A DNA stretch of 64,000 nt from Methylococcales bacterium (GTDB taxonomy: Bacteria; Pseudomonadota; Gammaproteobacteria; Methylococcales; Methylomonadaceae): positions 1 through 64,000 of the forward strand of contig JAQURG010000005.1 of the NCBI GenBank assembly GCA_028715725.1, given 5' to 3'. Each line of letters begins with the position of its first letter. The stretch's first letter is position 1. Shown one piece after another: positions 48,204 to 56,818 of this stretch. Made by a program: the position numbers and the translations under genes. The notes under the pieces were generated by a model. That model was given only the letters and a program-made list of their open reading frames with translations, made no database searches and was not told the DNA's origin.

Positions 48204-48475
48204 TTTGGTTGACCCATAGGCTTGATAATATTAATTCTTCGCCCCTTATGCGGCGAGTTTATTTTGTTTTGTCTGTCGTTAAATTGTCATATTGTTAGCG
48301 GGTCGGCAGTGCCGAAAATTTCAGGATGATATTGTTCTGGCATGAGCTCTTGCAGAGGGTTATTAAAATGCTGAGGCCAATAGTTTGTTTTTCAAGTTCA
48401 AATTCTTTTTGTTGAATTGTAAAGGATGATATAGCCGGGTTCCATTTTTATATTCGGGACGAAAGCTACCGTTTA

Positions 48476-48736
48476 CTAGCGCTGTTGCCTCCAGCGATAA
48501 TAAATTTTGCCATCATCACATCCCCAGCTTAGTCGCTGGGTTCCGGTTTCAGTGGTCTGCAATTTGCAGTCATGTGCAACCTTGAATCGTTCCCAGTTGC
48601 CATCATCCGTATTGACGCTGAAGTATAAGCTGGACAGTTTAAGGATCACTATGATGAACAATAAGATAAGTGAAAGATCGATAAACTTGAGACCTGTAGC
48701 TTGCGCGATTTTTCTTCCCAAAATTTTTAAGTGCAT
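48476..48736 (-). CDS. Small membrane-anchored hypothetical protein
   Basis: The 86-residue protein has one membrane helix (about 19-40, FIDLSLILLFIIVILKLSSL) and a C-terminal periplasmic-looking domain with two Cys (VAHDCKLQTT, LSWGCDDGKIYYRWR). The family is not known to me, but the W...C...C...YRW pattern looks conserved rather than random. It lies alone upstream of the kinase gene. Confidence 0.5.
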   Translation of the reverse strand: MHLKILGRKIAQATGLKFIDLSLILLFIIVILKLSSLYFSVNTDDGNWERFKVAHDCKLQTTETGTQRLSWGCDDGKIYYRWRQQR

Positions 48737-48891
48737 AAGAACGCCTCTCAGTGCTAATGTCTATTATCGTTTATAATCCAGGCCTCATCCTTAATCAAAG
48801 TCTTTAAGGATGGTCGCCTGTTGTTTATAAAAAACAGCATAACTTAATCCCTGTCTATTTAACACAGAAGCCTTATAAACTGTAAAAATTA

Positions 48892-49095
48892 ATGAAGTCG
48901 AATCAAAACGAAAACCCGCTATCTTCACCTTGCATAAGAAATTGTTGTCTTGATGCTGATGACATTTGCCTGGGCTGTTTTCGCTCTCTTACTGAAATTA
49001 CCGGTTGGAATCAGGCCGATGCGAAAACCCGCCGGCGTTTTCTGGATAATGCCGAGAGCCGTAAAAAAGCTCACAAAAATAAAGCGCTACTTTAA
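48892..49095 (+). CDS. DUF1289 family small Cys-rich protein
   Basis: The 67-residue protein has the DUF1289 Cys pattern SPCIRNCCLDADDICLGCFR, followed by SLTEITGWNQADAKTRRRFL. Four spaced Cys residues suggest an iron-sulfur or zinc site. The function is not established. It starts at ATG 48892 and is followed by an MBL-like gene 56 bases downstream. Confidence 0.85.
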   Translation: MKSNQNENPLSSPCIRNCCLDADDICLGCFRSLTEITGWNQADAKTRRRFLDNAESRKKAHKNKALL

Positions 49096-49151
49096 GCTCA
49101 TCTTATCTATTAAAGGATATACTTGATCATAATTTATGAAGAGGACTTCAA

Positions 49152-49751
49152 ATGAAACAATTGCATAGAAAAGATCTATTTGGCTGGTCTGAATTCAATA
49201 ATGAGCGCAACCTTGATTTTCACAGTGTGCTTTGGGTGCGTGAAGAGGGCAACGTATTGATTGATCCTTTACCCATGTCGGAACACGACCGCAGCCACCT
49301 GCAAAGATTGGGCGGGGTCAGCTTCATCGTTATCACCAACAGCGACCATTGCCGGGATGCTGAGCATATTGCGGGTAATACCGGCGCGGCGATTTATGGC
49401 CCGGCCGGTGAAGAAGATACCTTTCCTGTTTTTTGCGAACGCTGGATTCATGATAATGAAGAGATTGTTCCCGGCTTGATTGCCTATCAAATGCAGGGTT
49501 CAAAAACGCCCGGAGAACTCGCGCTGCTTTTGGAATATACGACGCTGATAACGGGCGATTTAATCCGTTCCCATGTCGGAGGTGAATTATGTTTATTGCC
49601 GGAAGAAAAACTTACCGATGTCAACCAGGCTATTCAATCCATCAAGCGCATTGCTGAATTACCCGGCATTAAGGCCGTATTGCCAGGTGATGGCTGGCCG
49701 CTGTTCAACCATGGCAGTGAAGCGCTGCATCGTTTGGCAAGATCACTTTAA
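49152..49751 (+). CDS. Metallo-beta-lactamase-fold protein with poor metal ligands
   Basis: The 199-residue protein follows the MBL fold (VLIDPLPMSEHD, SFIVITNSDHCRDAEHIA, TTLITGDLIRS, VLPGDGW). The usual HxHxDH motif reads NSDHCRDAEH, so the first His residues are replaced, and the late GHG reads GDG. It may have lost hydrolase activity or use a different site. The family is known among uncharacterised bacterial proteins. It follows the DUF1289 gene. Confidence 0.7.
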   Translation: MKQLHRKDLFGWSEFNNERNLDFHSVLWVREEGNVLIDPLPMSEHDRSHLQRLGGVSFIVITNSDHCRDAEHIAGNTGAAIYGPAGEEDTFPVFCERWIHDNEEIVPGLIAYQMQGSKTPGELALLLEYTTLITGDLIRSHVGGELCLLPEEKLTDVNQAIQSIKRIAELPGIKAVLPGDGWPLFNHGSEALHRLARSL

Positions 49752-49816
49752 CTGAAAAATACAGCTGTGCACCACAGGAGCCATACGTTCAAAGGTACTC
49801 CCAATCTTGAGCCGGC

Positions 49817-51349
49817 TCACGGCTTTGTCCCAAGCTTAAGGATAAGCTGCCCTGCCTGAATGGCTTGTTGTTTCCAGTGCCTCCAGAAACTCATGTCTTG
49901 TTGGTGGCGCAAGCAGCGTAAATAACGTACCCGCTGGGCTTCGTTGAGTTGTTCGAGAATCAGTGGAATGAGGCCTTCTTCGATATTATAGGCGGTTTTT
50001 TCCGGCGCCAGGCAAACCGGCACAATATGCTCGAGCGGGAGGCTTAAATCCCGTGCGATGGCTGCACAGGCCTCACGAATATTGTGTTCCTTGGGACGTT
50101 TAGGGTCCTGAATATTGTAGGGCGGTTGCCATTCGCGCAAAGGGCGCAGGCGATCAATTTGTGTCGCTACAGCGAGAATAACCGGCAAGGCTTGATTTTG
50201 GCATTCTTCCTGAAAATAGCGGCGGATGGCGTCGAGTTGCTGGACATCGGCTTGCCGCGCTGCCTGAGCGGCATTACAAACCATCAGTATCACATCCACT
50301 TTGCCCCATTCCTGTTTCAAGGCATCGGGAATCTTATCGTCTGTTAAACCGCCATAGCCTGGGCTGTCCAGAACGATGGCTTGCTGCAAACCGTCGCGCT
50401 CCAGCATATAAGGTGTAATTTCGGGTGTAGTGGGCAATAATCCTTCGGCGCTTTTTATTTCTCCGAACAGCGCATTGATCAGGCTGGATTTTCCGGCTCC
50501 GACCTGTCCCAGAATAAGTATGCGCAGCGGTTCCACCGATTGCGCAGCGCGCTCGGCCTCGTCTCTATTCCTCTGTGAATAGGGCGTCAAGCTATCGGTC
50601 GGCACCATTGTGTCCAGAGTAAGCTGGCCGCTATAAAGTTGAATGGCGTAATAACCTAGCTTGTGGATGTAAGCATTAACCAGCCGTTGACGCAATTCAT
50701 CAGTTACCAGGTTCAGGCCTTTTCCCAGAAGCGAGCGGCGCACCTTGCCAAATGCCCATCCTGGCCAATTAAAGAGCAGTTCGCCAACTTCAGCGGTTTT
50801 TTTCATTACAGCCAGTCTGTCATACCACTGTTTATAACGCATTAAATCTCCGATGCTGACGGCATGGCTGCCCGGAATCTTGTCTAACACCTCGCGCTGA
50901 ACATCTTCACAGACCAGCACAATAAGCTTGAGAAAATAAGGCAAAGGAAATTCCATAAGCGGATGTTTGGAATCACCGTGAAATTGCCGGGCAACAGTCG
51001 TCAGAATTTCATTGCTCAGTTTTAGCGCGTTATCATCAGTAAACAGATCGGTGCGCGTCGACCAGGTTTTGGCCAGTTGCTCAATCGCCGCCCAGGCGGG
51101 TTTGGCGGCGTCCGGCCAATTCGGGTTGGGAAGAATCACCAGGGGTTCGGCAACCAGTGCTTTTGCCTGTTTGCTACGCCAGCGCAACAGGCCGGACAGC
51201 AGTAATAAAAATATCGCCAGAACTCCTGCGCCATAGAAGAGCCAGCCATGTTCCCACAGCCAGCGTCCACCCAGTATTGTCAAGGTCAGCCAGGGTAATA
51301 AAAACAGCAGCCCCAGCAATATGCCAAAGCGCGTCAATTTAATGGGCAT
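49817..51349 (-). CDS. Membrane-anchored Era-like GTPase
   Basis: The 510-residue protein has two N-terminal membrane helices (about 10-28 and 34-54), a helical middle region, and a GTPase domain with G1 GQVGAGKSS (about 279-287), G3 DSPGYGG and a G4-like ATQIDRL. A C-terminal helical part follows. It lies 2 bases downstream of another GTPase gene on the same strand and the two form an operon. The function is unknown; related GTPases are linked to stress, membranes or ribosomes only by family resemblance. Confidence 0.7.
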   Translation of the reverse strand: MPIKLTRFGILLGLLFLLPWLTLTILGGRWLWEHGWLFYGAGVLAIFLLLLSGLLRWRSKQAKALVAEPLVILPNPNWPDAAKPAWAAIEQLAKTWSTRTDLFTDDNALKLSNEILTTVARQFHGDSKHPLMEFPLPYFLKLIVLVCEDVQREVLDKIPGSHAVSIGDLMRYKQWYDRLAVMKKTAEVGELLFNWPGWAFGKVRRSLLGKGLNLVTDELRQRLVNAYIHKLGYYAIQLYSGQLTLDTMVPTDSLTPYSQRNRDEAERAAQSVEPLRILILGQVGAGKSSLINALFGEIKSAEGLLPTTPEITPYMLERDGLQQAIVLDSPGYGGLTDDKIPDALKQEWGKVDVILMVCNAAQAARQADVQQLDAIRRYFQEECQNQALPVILAVATQIDRLRPLREWQPPYNIQDPKRPKEHNIREACAAIARDLSLPLEHIVPVCLAPEKTAYNIEEGLIPLILEQLNEAQRVRYLRCLRHQQDMSFWRHWKQQAIQAGQLILKLGTKP

Positions 51350-51351
51350 GA

Positions 51352-52551
51352 CTAGCTATTCCTCGTTTTGAGCAGTTGGCGGGCATGGGCAAAGGCCTCG
51401 TCATAAACCTTTTGCAAGGCCGCATGGTCGGGCAAGGCGCCGCGTTTGACGCCATACAGATAAACACAGAAAACCTTGCCCAATGCATAGGTCGTAGCAC
51501 CGGAATAGACACCCGCCAAAGCCCATCCGTAAACAGGCACCAGCTTGAGCAGCTCACGCCCCAGTAGCCCGACACCAAAACCGGCGCCCAGCAGCGTGCT
51601 GAATTCGGCATAAAGCCTGCGGGTCAGTTCCAGTCCATAGATTGAGGCGATGCTGTGAAAAAGCTTGGCCTGTACCCCCAGCACCAGCGACATACCCACT
51701 GCAGGAGCCGGAATGGCGCCCAATCCGGCATTCATTAATGCATAACCGATAATATGTGGATGAGCCTGTCTTGCATGGAAATCAAGCAGTTCCTTGTGTT
51801 GTTCCGATCCGCGCAGCAGACCTATGACCCCGGTCGGCAGCACCGATTCGATGGTTTCCCAAAGAGCATCCAGACCGTAATTCATCGGCTGGTAGCCATC
51901 TTCTGCCTGGGTAAAGTCGACCGGAACAAAATAAACCGGAAGCGGCCTGAACCAATCGCGCTGATGCAGCAATACCTGAGCCAGTGCGTGCGGCACCGTA
52001 GCAGGAAAAGGCGTTTGTTGATAAGGATAAGGCAGAATATGCTCTGCATCGGGCGTGGCATAGCCTTCGTGAAGGGTAGTCTGTACTACCACGATGGGCC
52101 AGTCCGGATGTTGTCCATGAATGATCTTCACTGCTGTAATTACCTCGGCCTGATTCATATCGAGAGCGCGCAGCACTACTAGCAAAAGATGTGCTTGACC
52201 TGCGCACCAGGCCAGGTCTTCTGACGGATTATAGGTTGCTTCTCCTATGCCGCGTGTGTCGAGGAAACGAATCATGGGATGGCTGCGCGAAGGAAAATCA
52301 TAAAAGCGCGAGGTGGTGGTGCAGGGCTGAAAGCCGTTGCCTATTTCTGCCGTATCAGTGCCGGTTAATGCGCGAATCAGCGATGTCTTTCCTGATTGTG
52401 TTTTGCCCAGCAACCAGAAAACGGGAATAGGCAGATGCGATTTAACTTCCTCGATTTTGGAATCCAGTTTTTTCGGCTTTGGACTGAACAGTGCTTTACC
52501 CAGTCGATTCCAGGTCCAGTCAACACGCCGGAAATCAGTCATGGTCATCAC
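51352..52551 (-). CDS. GTPase with C-terminal hydrophobic DUF697-like region
   Basis: The 399-residue protein has G1 LLGKTQSGKTS (about 47-57), a G2/G3 region CTTTSRFYDF and LDTRGIGE, and a degenerate G4 (VVQTTLHEG in place of NKxD). The C-terminal half contains hydrophobic helices (GAIPAPAVGMSLVLGVQAKL, AGFGVGLLGRELLKLVPVYG) like DUF697 proteins. It is the upstream member of a two-GTPase operon with the gene that ends at 49817. The start is ATG at 52551 with nearby ATGs; several are possible. Confidence 0.7.
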   Translation of the reverse strand: MMTMTDFRRVDWTWNRLGKALFSPKPKKLDSKIEEVKSHLPIPVFWLLGKTQSGKTSLIRALTGTDTAEIGNGFQPCTTTSRFYDFPSRSHPMIRFLDTRGIGEATYNPSEDLAWCAGQAHLLLVVLRALDMNQAEVITAVKIIHGQHPDWPIVVVQTTLHEGYATPDAEHILPYPYQQTPFPATVPHALAQVLLHQRDWFRPLPVYFVPVDFTQAEDGYQPMNYGLDALWETIESVLPTGVIGLLRGSEQHKELLDFHARQAHPHIIGYALMNAGLGAIPAPAVGMSLVLGVQAKLFHSIASIYGLELTRRLYAEFSTLLGAGFGVGLLGRELLKLVPVYGWALAGVYSGATTYALGKVFCVYLYGVKRGALPDHAALQKVYDEAFAHARQLLKTRNS

Positions 52552-52765
52552 AGCTTCTTAGTGGGCCGAAGTCAGGCTTATGAGCATTTAATACCGCTTT
52601 GCATCCGAACAGTACATTCTTGAGCTTGCGCTGAACAAACCATGAACTGAAATGCCGCTTCAAAATCGATACGGGCAAGCCAATTCCCGCCTGGCTGATA
52701 AGATCAACTGCCAGGAACTCAGATATCGTCAAGCCCGGCTGGAGCTGAAAACGATTCACCGACAT
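52535..52765 (-). pseudogene. Relic of an IS1595-type transposase N terminus
   Basis: The frame starts MSVNRFQLQPGLTISEFL, which matches N termini of IS1595-family transposases, but the zinc-ribbon and catalytic regions that should follow are absent. The rest (QAGIGLPVSILKRHFSSWF and on) does not resemble them. It overlaps the start of the GTPase gene by 17 bases. It probably is a decayed or fused relic; a real 76-residue gene cannot be excluded. Confidence 0.4.
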
Positions 52766-52801
52766 GATGTTCCCCTTCAATAGATGAGTCTCTAATGGCA
52801 A

Positions 52802-53366
52802 TGGTACTGGTACACAAACTCTTCAATTCATTAATTTATTCATCATTACAATCGAATTTATATAGAGATTTTTGAAATAAATCCATCTTTTTCAAGAAAA
52901 TAATACATTGGTTTGTTAAAGGTAATTTATGGGCTAACGATAAGGACAAGTATCTGTTATTACAGTTTGACCCTGCGGGAACTCACTAACCGGCTTTAGT
53001 TGATGCCTTTAATCAATATTCCTTGCTGGTTTTAGACCTCGGCCTTCAGGCCGAAAGGAGCGCCCCGCAACAAGCGAAGCGAAGTTGCTTTCTCTGGCGC
53101 GGATTGGGGAGGTGATGCAGACCCCTTCCCAATCATTGGCTTCATCCCACAGGGATGTTTCCTTATTGTTCGGTATACAAATTGGCAGCACAATGACAAA
53201 TCGATTGTTATCCAGATAATCAATGTTGCGTCTTTATAAATAACCGATAAACTATTTTCGTGCTGGAATGGATACGCAGCAAGAGCCCAAAGCCGGACAA
53301 AGCGTTATGCAATGATCTGTTTTCTAATAAACCTGTTGCTTACTAATTGAAAACTGGAGAAATAAA
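52802..53366. other. Intergenic region with a cluster of hairpins
   Basis: No supported gene is present. The left part (52802-53030) is AT-rich with nothing notable. The part 53039-53157 is a dense run of stem-loops described separately. The last 200 bases before the peroxiredoxin gene should hold its promoter; a ribosome binding site GGAG lies at 53354-53357. Confidence 0.6.
53039..53157. repeat. Four adjacent stem-loops, possible mobile or RNA element
   Basis: Successive stems are CGGCC/GGCCG (53040-53053), GCGCC/GGCGC (53060-53100) enclosing GCAAC/GTTGC, GATTGGGGAGG/CCTTCCCAATC (53102-53134; 11 bp with one G-U), and CATCCC/GGGATG (53143-53157, loop ACA). They are packed into 119 bases and are much more GC-rich than the flanks. 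It looks like a repeated non-coding element or a structured RNA; the identity is not known. Confidence 0.55.
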
Positions 53367-53897
53367 ATGACTTTAACCGTACCCGATGTAATTTTCAAAA
53401 CTCGTGTCCGCGATGAAAGTATGGGTGGAGACAACCCCTTCCGCTGGCAGGACGTTAGCACTGATGATGTTTTCAAGGGAAAAAAAGTCGTGGTTTTGGC
53501 ACTGCCCGGTGCTTTTACACCCACTTGTTCGAGTACGCATCTACCCGGCTATGAAGCGAAATATCAGGAAATCATCAATCAGGGTGTTGATGAAGTGTAT
53601 TGTCTAAGTGTCAACGATGCCTTTACCATGTTTCAGTGGGCCACACATCTGGGCGTCAAGCACGTCAAAATGCTGCCGGATGGAAATGGCGAATTTACCA
53701 AGGGTATGGGCATGTTGGTCAATAAAGAAAATCTGGGATTCGGCTACCGCTCATGGCGATACTCGATGCTGGTCGATGATAAAACCATCGTCAAACTATT
53801 CAGCGAGCCGGGTAAATCGGATAATTGCCCGGATGACCCATTCTCGGTCAGTAGCGCCGACACCATGCTGGATTATTTAAAAACAATAAAGAAGTAG
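53367..53897 (+). CDS. Peroxiredoxin, Prx5 type
   Basis: The 176-residue protein has the peroxidatic Cys in PGAFTPTCSSTHLPGYE and the Arg-containing block SWRYSMLVDDKTI, typical of Prx5/hybrid peroxiredoxins that reduce peroxides. The glutaredoxin domain of some hybrids is absent. The next gene, 46 bases downstream, is glutathione reductase, which fits a glutathione-dependent peroxide defence. The start ATG has a GGAG site. Confidence 0.9.
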   Translation: MTLTVPDVIFKTRVRDESMGGDNPFRWQDVSTDDVFKGKKVVVLALPGAFTPTCSSTHLPGYEAKYQEIINQGVDEVYCLSVNDAFTMFQWATHLGVKHVKMLPDGNGEFTKGMGMLVNKENLGFGYRSWRYSMLVDDKTIVKLFSEPGKSDNCPDDPFSVSSADTMLDYLKTIKK

Positions 53898-53943
53898 GTT
53901 ATATTCGATACTTTCATTGTTAGCTCAATCGAAGAGAGCTTTA

Positions 53944-55299
53944 ATGGCTGATTACGATTATGACTTGTTTGTCATTGGCGCGGGTTCAGGCGGCGTCCGT
54001 GCTGCCCGCATGGCCGCTGGATTAGGTGTTCGGGTTGCCATTGCCGAGCATCGCTATCTTGGCGGAACTTGCGTTAATGTCGGTTGTGTTCCCAAAAAGC
54101 TGTTTGTCTATGCATCACATTTTCGTGAGGACTTCCTGGCCGCGGAGGGATTCGGCTGGGCAGTGAAAAATCCGCAATTCCACTGGACGCGTTTGCTGGC
54201 TCAAAAAGATCAGGAAATAGCGCGGCTGCAAGGTATCTATCGAGGCTTGCTAAGGGATTCCGGCGTCAAGATAATTGAAGGTCAGGCCCGCTTGCCGGAT
54301 GCCCATCATGTCTGTGTTGGCGAGCAGAAATACCGTTGTGAAAGAATCCTGATCGCTACCGGCGGTTGGCCTTCCATACCCGATTTTCCCGGTAAGGAGC
54401 ACGTCGTTTCTTCAAATGAAATATTTACTTTGGATAAACTGCCGGAGCGAATCCTGATTGTCGGAGGCGGTTATATTGCCGTTGAATTCGCAGGCATCAT
54501 GCATGGCCTGGGCGTAGAAACTACGCTTTGTTATCGGGGCGATAAACTGCTGCGGGGATTCGATGAAGATGTCAGAGATTTTATTGCCCAGGAAATGCAT
54601 AAGAAGGGAATCAATATATTGTTCAACACGCAAATTAAGGCTATAGAGAAAACAGGGAACAGTTTAATCGCCCTTACCGAGCAGGACAGCCGGCTGGAAA
54701 CCGGGCTGGTTTTATATGCCACCGGCCGAACTCCGAACACTGCCGGTTTGGATCTGGAAGTGCTTGGCGTCGAGCTGGATGCCAAAGGCGCAATCAAGGT
54801 TAATGGGAATTATCAAACCAATATACCGTCCATTTATGCGCTGGGCGATGTGACGGGTCGGTTCAACTTGACGCCAGTGGCTACTGCCGAAGCGATGGCG
54901 CTGGTCAATGGCCTTTATTCCGACCATCATGCACCAGTAGATTATGACAATATTCCCACCGCCGTCTTTAGCCAACCCTGTGTCAGTACTGTCGGCCTTA
55001 CCGAAACGGAAGCGAAAAAGCGCTATCATGATATCGATATTTATAAATCTGTTTTTAAACCGATGAAGCATACGCTTTCCGGGCTTGGCGAGAAAACATT
55101 GATGAAAATGATCGTCAGGCGCAGTAACGATCGAGTGCTTGGCGTGCACATGGTCGGAGCCGATGCCGGCGAAATCATACAAGGTATGGCGGTAGCCATT
55201 CGGGCCGGCGCCACCAAGGCAATTTTTGACTCGACAATCGGAATCCATCCCACTTCCGCTGAAGAGTTTGTAACCATGCAAAAACCGGTCGATAAATAG
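53944..55299 (+). CDS. gor: Glutathione-disulfide reductase
   Basis: The 451-residue flavoprotein has FAD-binding GAGSGGVRAARMAAG, the redox-active disulfide in GGTCVNVGCVPKKL, NADPH-binding GGGYIAVEFAGI, GRTPNTAGL and ALGDVTG, and the C-terminal active site His in GIHPTSAEEF. The HPTSAEE ending is that of glutathione reductases. The ATG at 53944 was chosen over 53917. It follows the peroxiredoxin gene. Confidence 0.95.
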   Translation: MADYDYDLFVIGAGSGGVRAARMAAGLGVRVAIAEHRYLGGTCVNVGCVPKKLFVYASHFREDFLAAEGFGWAVKNPQFHWTRLLAQKDQEIARLQGIYRGLLRDSGVKIIEGQARLPDAHHVCVGEQKYRCERILIATGGWPSIPDFPGKEHVVSSNEIFTLDKLPERILIVGGGYIAVEFAGIMHGLGVETTLCYRGDKLLRGFDEDVRDFIAQEMHKKGINILFNTQIKAIEKTGNSLIALTEQDSRLETGLVLYATGRTPNTAGLDLEVLGVELDAKGAIKVNGNYQTNIPSIYALGDVTGRFNLTPVATAEAMALVNGLYSDHHAPVDYDNIPTAVFSQPCVSTVGLTETEAKKRYHDIDIYKSVFKPMKHTLSGLGEKTLMKMIVRRSNDRVLGVHMVGADAGEIIQGMAVAIRAGATKAIFDSTIGIHPTSAEEFVTMQKPVDK

Positions 55300-55301
55300 C
55301 A

Positions 55302-55454
55302 GATCAGCCGGAACTGCGCGATCCATTTGAGAACCGGCCCAATGATACGCCTATGTCAGCGCTGTGCCGGATTATTGAAATCGACTTGCGTCAACAACTT
55401 GGGGAAACCGGTCTTCCGCCTCCAATAGAACCGGCAGATAATGTCTTGATGTAA
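55302..55454 (+). pseudogene. C-terminal relic of a bestrophin-family channel gene
   Basis: Fifty codons with no start read DQPELRDPFENRPNDTPMSA, then LCRIIEIDLRQQLGE and PPPIEPADNVLM to a TAA at 55452. This matches the conserved C-terminal end of bacterial bestrophin-like (UPF0187) channels (DPFG..ND.P...I...IEI.L). A stop is in frame just upstream (55293-55295). The remaining gene must have been deleted; the fragment sits directly after gor. Confidence 0.65.
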
Positions 55455-55614
55455 AGGCTATCGAAATTCAGCCGCATAATGCTGAAGAGAGAATCTATAG
55501 AAAAGCATTAGCATTGGCACCAGTTATTTATATAAAAAAGATTTAGCACAGTTAGGTTTAAATTTATAACACCTTGATTATAACTTCGTTTTTCATCACT
55601 ACAAGGAGTATTTT

Positions 55615-56670
55615 ATGCAAAAGACTATCGGCTATGCCGCTTATAATCACAATTCTCCACTGCTGCCGTTCAGTTTCGAAAGGCGTGATCCTCAGCCGAC
55701 CGATGTCCAGATCGAGATTCTCTTCTGCGGAGTTTGCCATTCTGATATTCACCAGGTGCGCAATGAGTGGGGTAACTCGGTGTTTCCGATGGTGCCCGGC
55801 CATGAAATTGTCGGCAAAGTGATAAAAACAGGTAATGAGGTAACGCGTTTTAAACCTGGAGACAGCGTCGGCGTGGGCTGTCTGGTTGACTCCTGCCGGG
55901 TATGTCCGGATTGTCGGGAAAATCTGGAGCAATTCTGCAACGATGCGGTATTTACTTATAACAGTCCTGATAAGCATAGCGGCGGCAGCAACTACGGCGG
56001 TTATTCGAGGCAGATTGTCGTTGATCAGGATTTTGTGCTGCATGTTTCGGATAAGCTGGATCTGGCGGCTGCCGCCCCGTTGCTATGTGCAGGAATTACC
56101 ACTTATTCGCCGTTGAGGAATTGGGGGGTAGGCAAGGGCGATAAAGTCGGCATCGTGGGCCTGGGAGGACTGGGCCATATGGGAATAAAATTTGCCCGTG
56201 CCTTTGGCGCACACGTCGTGCTTTTCACCACAACGCCCGGCAAGGCTAATGATGCCAGGCGGCTCGGGGCGGATGAAGTAGTGGTTTCTAAAAATATTGA
56301 GGAGGTGCAGGAGCATCTTGCCAGCTTTGACTTCATCCTCGACACCGTGGCTGCACCGCATAATCTGGATGTTTACACGTCATTATTGAAACGTGATGGT
56401 ACTTTATGTCTGGTAGGCGTGCCTGATCATCCGCATCCGTCACCTGCTGTCGGCAACTTGATTTTCAAGCGCCGCAGTATTGCGGGCTCGCTCATTGGCG
56501 GCTTGAAGGAAACCCAGGAAATGCTCGACTTTTGTGCTGAAAACGCCATTACCTCAGATATCGAAATTATTCCTATCCAGCAGGTCAACGAAGCCTATGA
56601 GCGAGTGTTGAAAAGCGATGTGAAGTACCGCTTTGTGATCGATTTGGCAAGTCTGAAACAGCTGGAGTAA
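55615..56670 (+). CDS. Zinc-dependent alcohol dehydrogenase, YahK/CAD-like
   Basis: The 351-residue protein has the catalytic zinc site (FCGVCHSDIH, VPGHEIVGKV), the structural zinc Cys cluster (VDSCRVCPDCRENLEQFC) and the NAD(P)-binding GLGGLGHMGIKFARAFG. It belongs to the cinnamyl alcohol dehydrogenase-like group that reduces aldehydes, often with NADPH. The exact substrate is unknown. An AAGGAG site precedes the ATG. Confidence 0.9.
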   Translation: MQKTIGYAAYNHNSPLLPFSFERRDPQPTDVQIEILFCGVCHSDIHQVRNEWGNSVFPMVPGHEIVGKVIKTGNEVTRFKPGDSVGVGCLVDSCRVCPDCRENLEQFCNDAVFTYNSPDKHSGGSNYGGYSRQIVVDQDFVLHVSDKLDLAAAAPLLCAGITTYSPLRNWGVGKGDKVGIVGLGGLGHMGIKFARAFGAHVVLFTTTPGKANDARRLGADEVVVSKNIEEVQEHLASFDFILDTVAAPHNLDVYTSLLKRDGTLCLVGVPDHPHPSPAVGNLIFKRRSIAGSLIGGLKETQEMLDFCAENAITSDIEIIPIQQVNEAYERVLKSDVKYRFVIDLASLKQLE

Positions 56671-56818
56671 CGGCAATATTATCCTTTTGATAAGTGCTCC
56701 TCGCCATTTGAAACCACCCGAATTAAAACTCTTATTTATTGCAGAGAATCATTTTTAGGGTAAATTGGTAATTCAGCCCAAAGAATGGCTGAATCATAAT
56801 AATATCGGAGAAGCTGCA

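Noticed and set aside
53009..53223. Short minus-strand frames through the hairpin cluster
   Set aside because: They are short, lack ribosome binding sites and simply read across the stem-loops.
54712..55326. A 204-codon open frame antisense to gor
   Set aside because: It overlaps the conserved C-terminal half of glutathione reductase on the other strand and has no family features.
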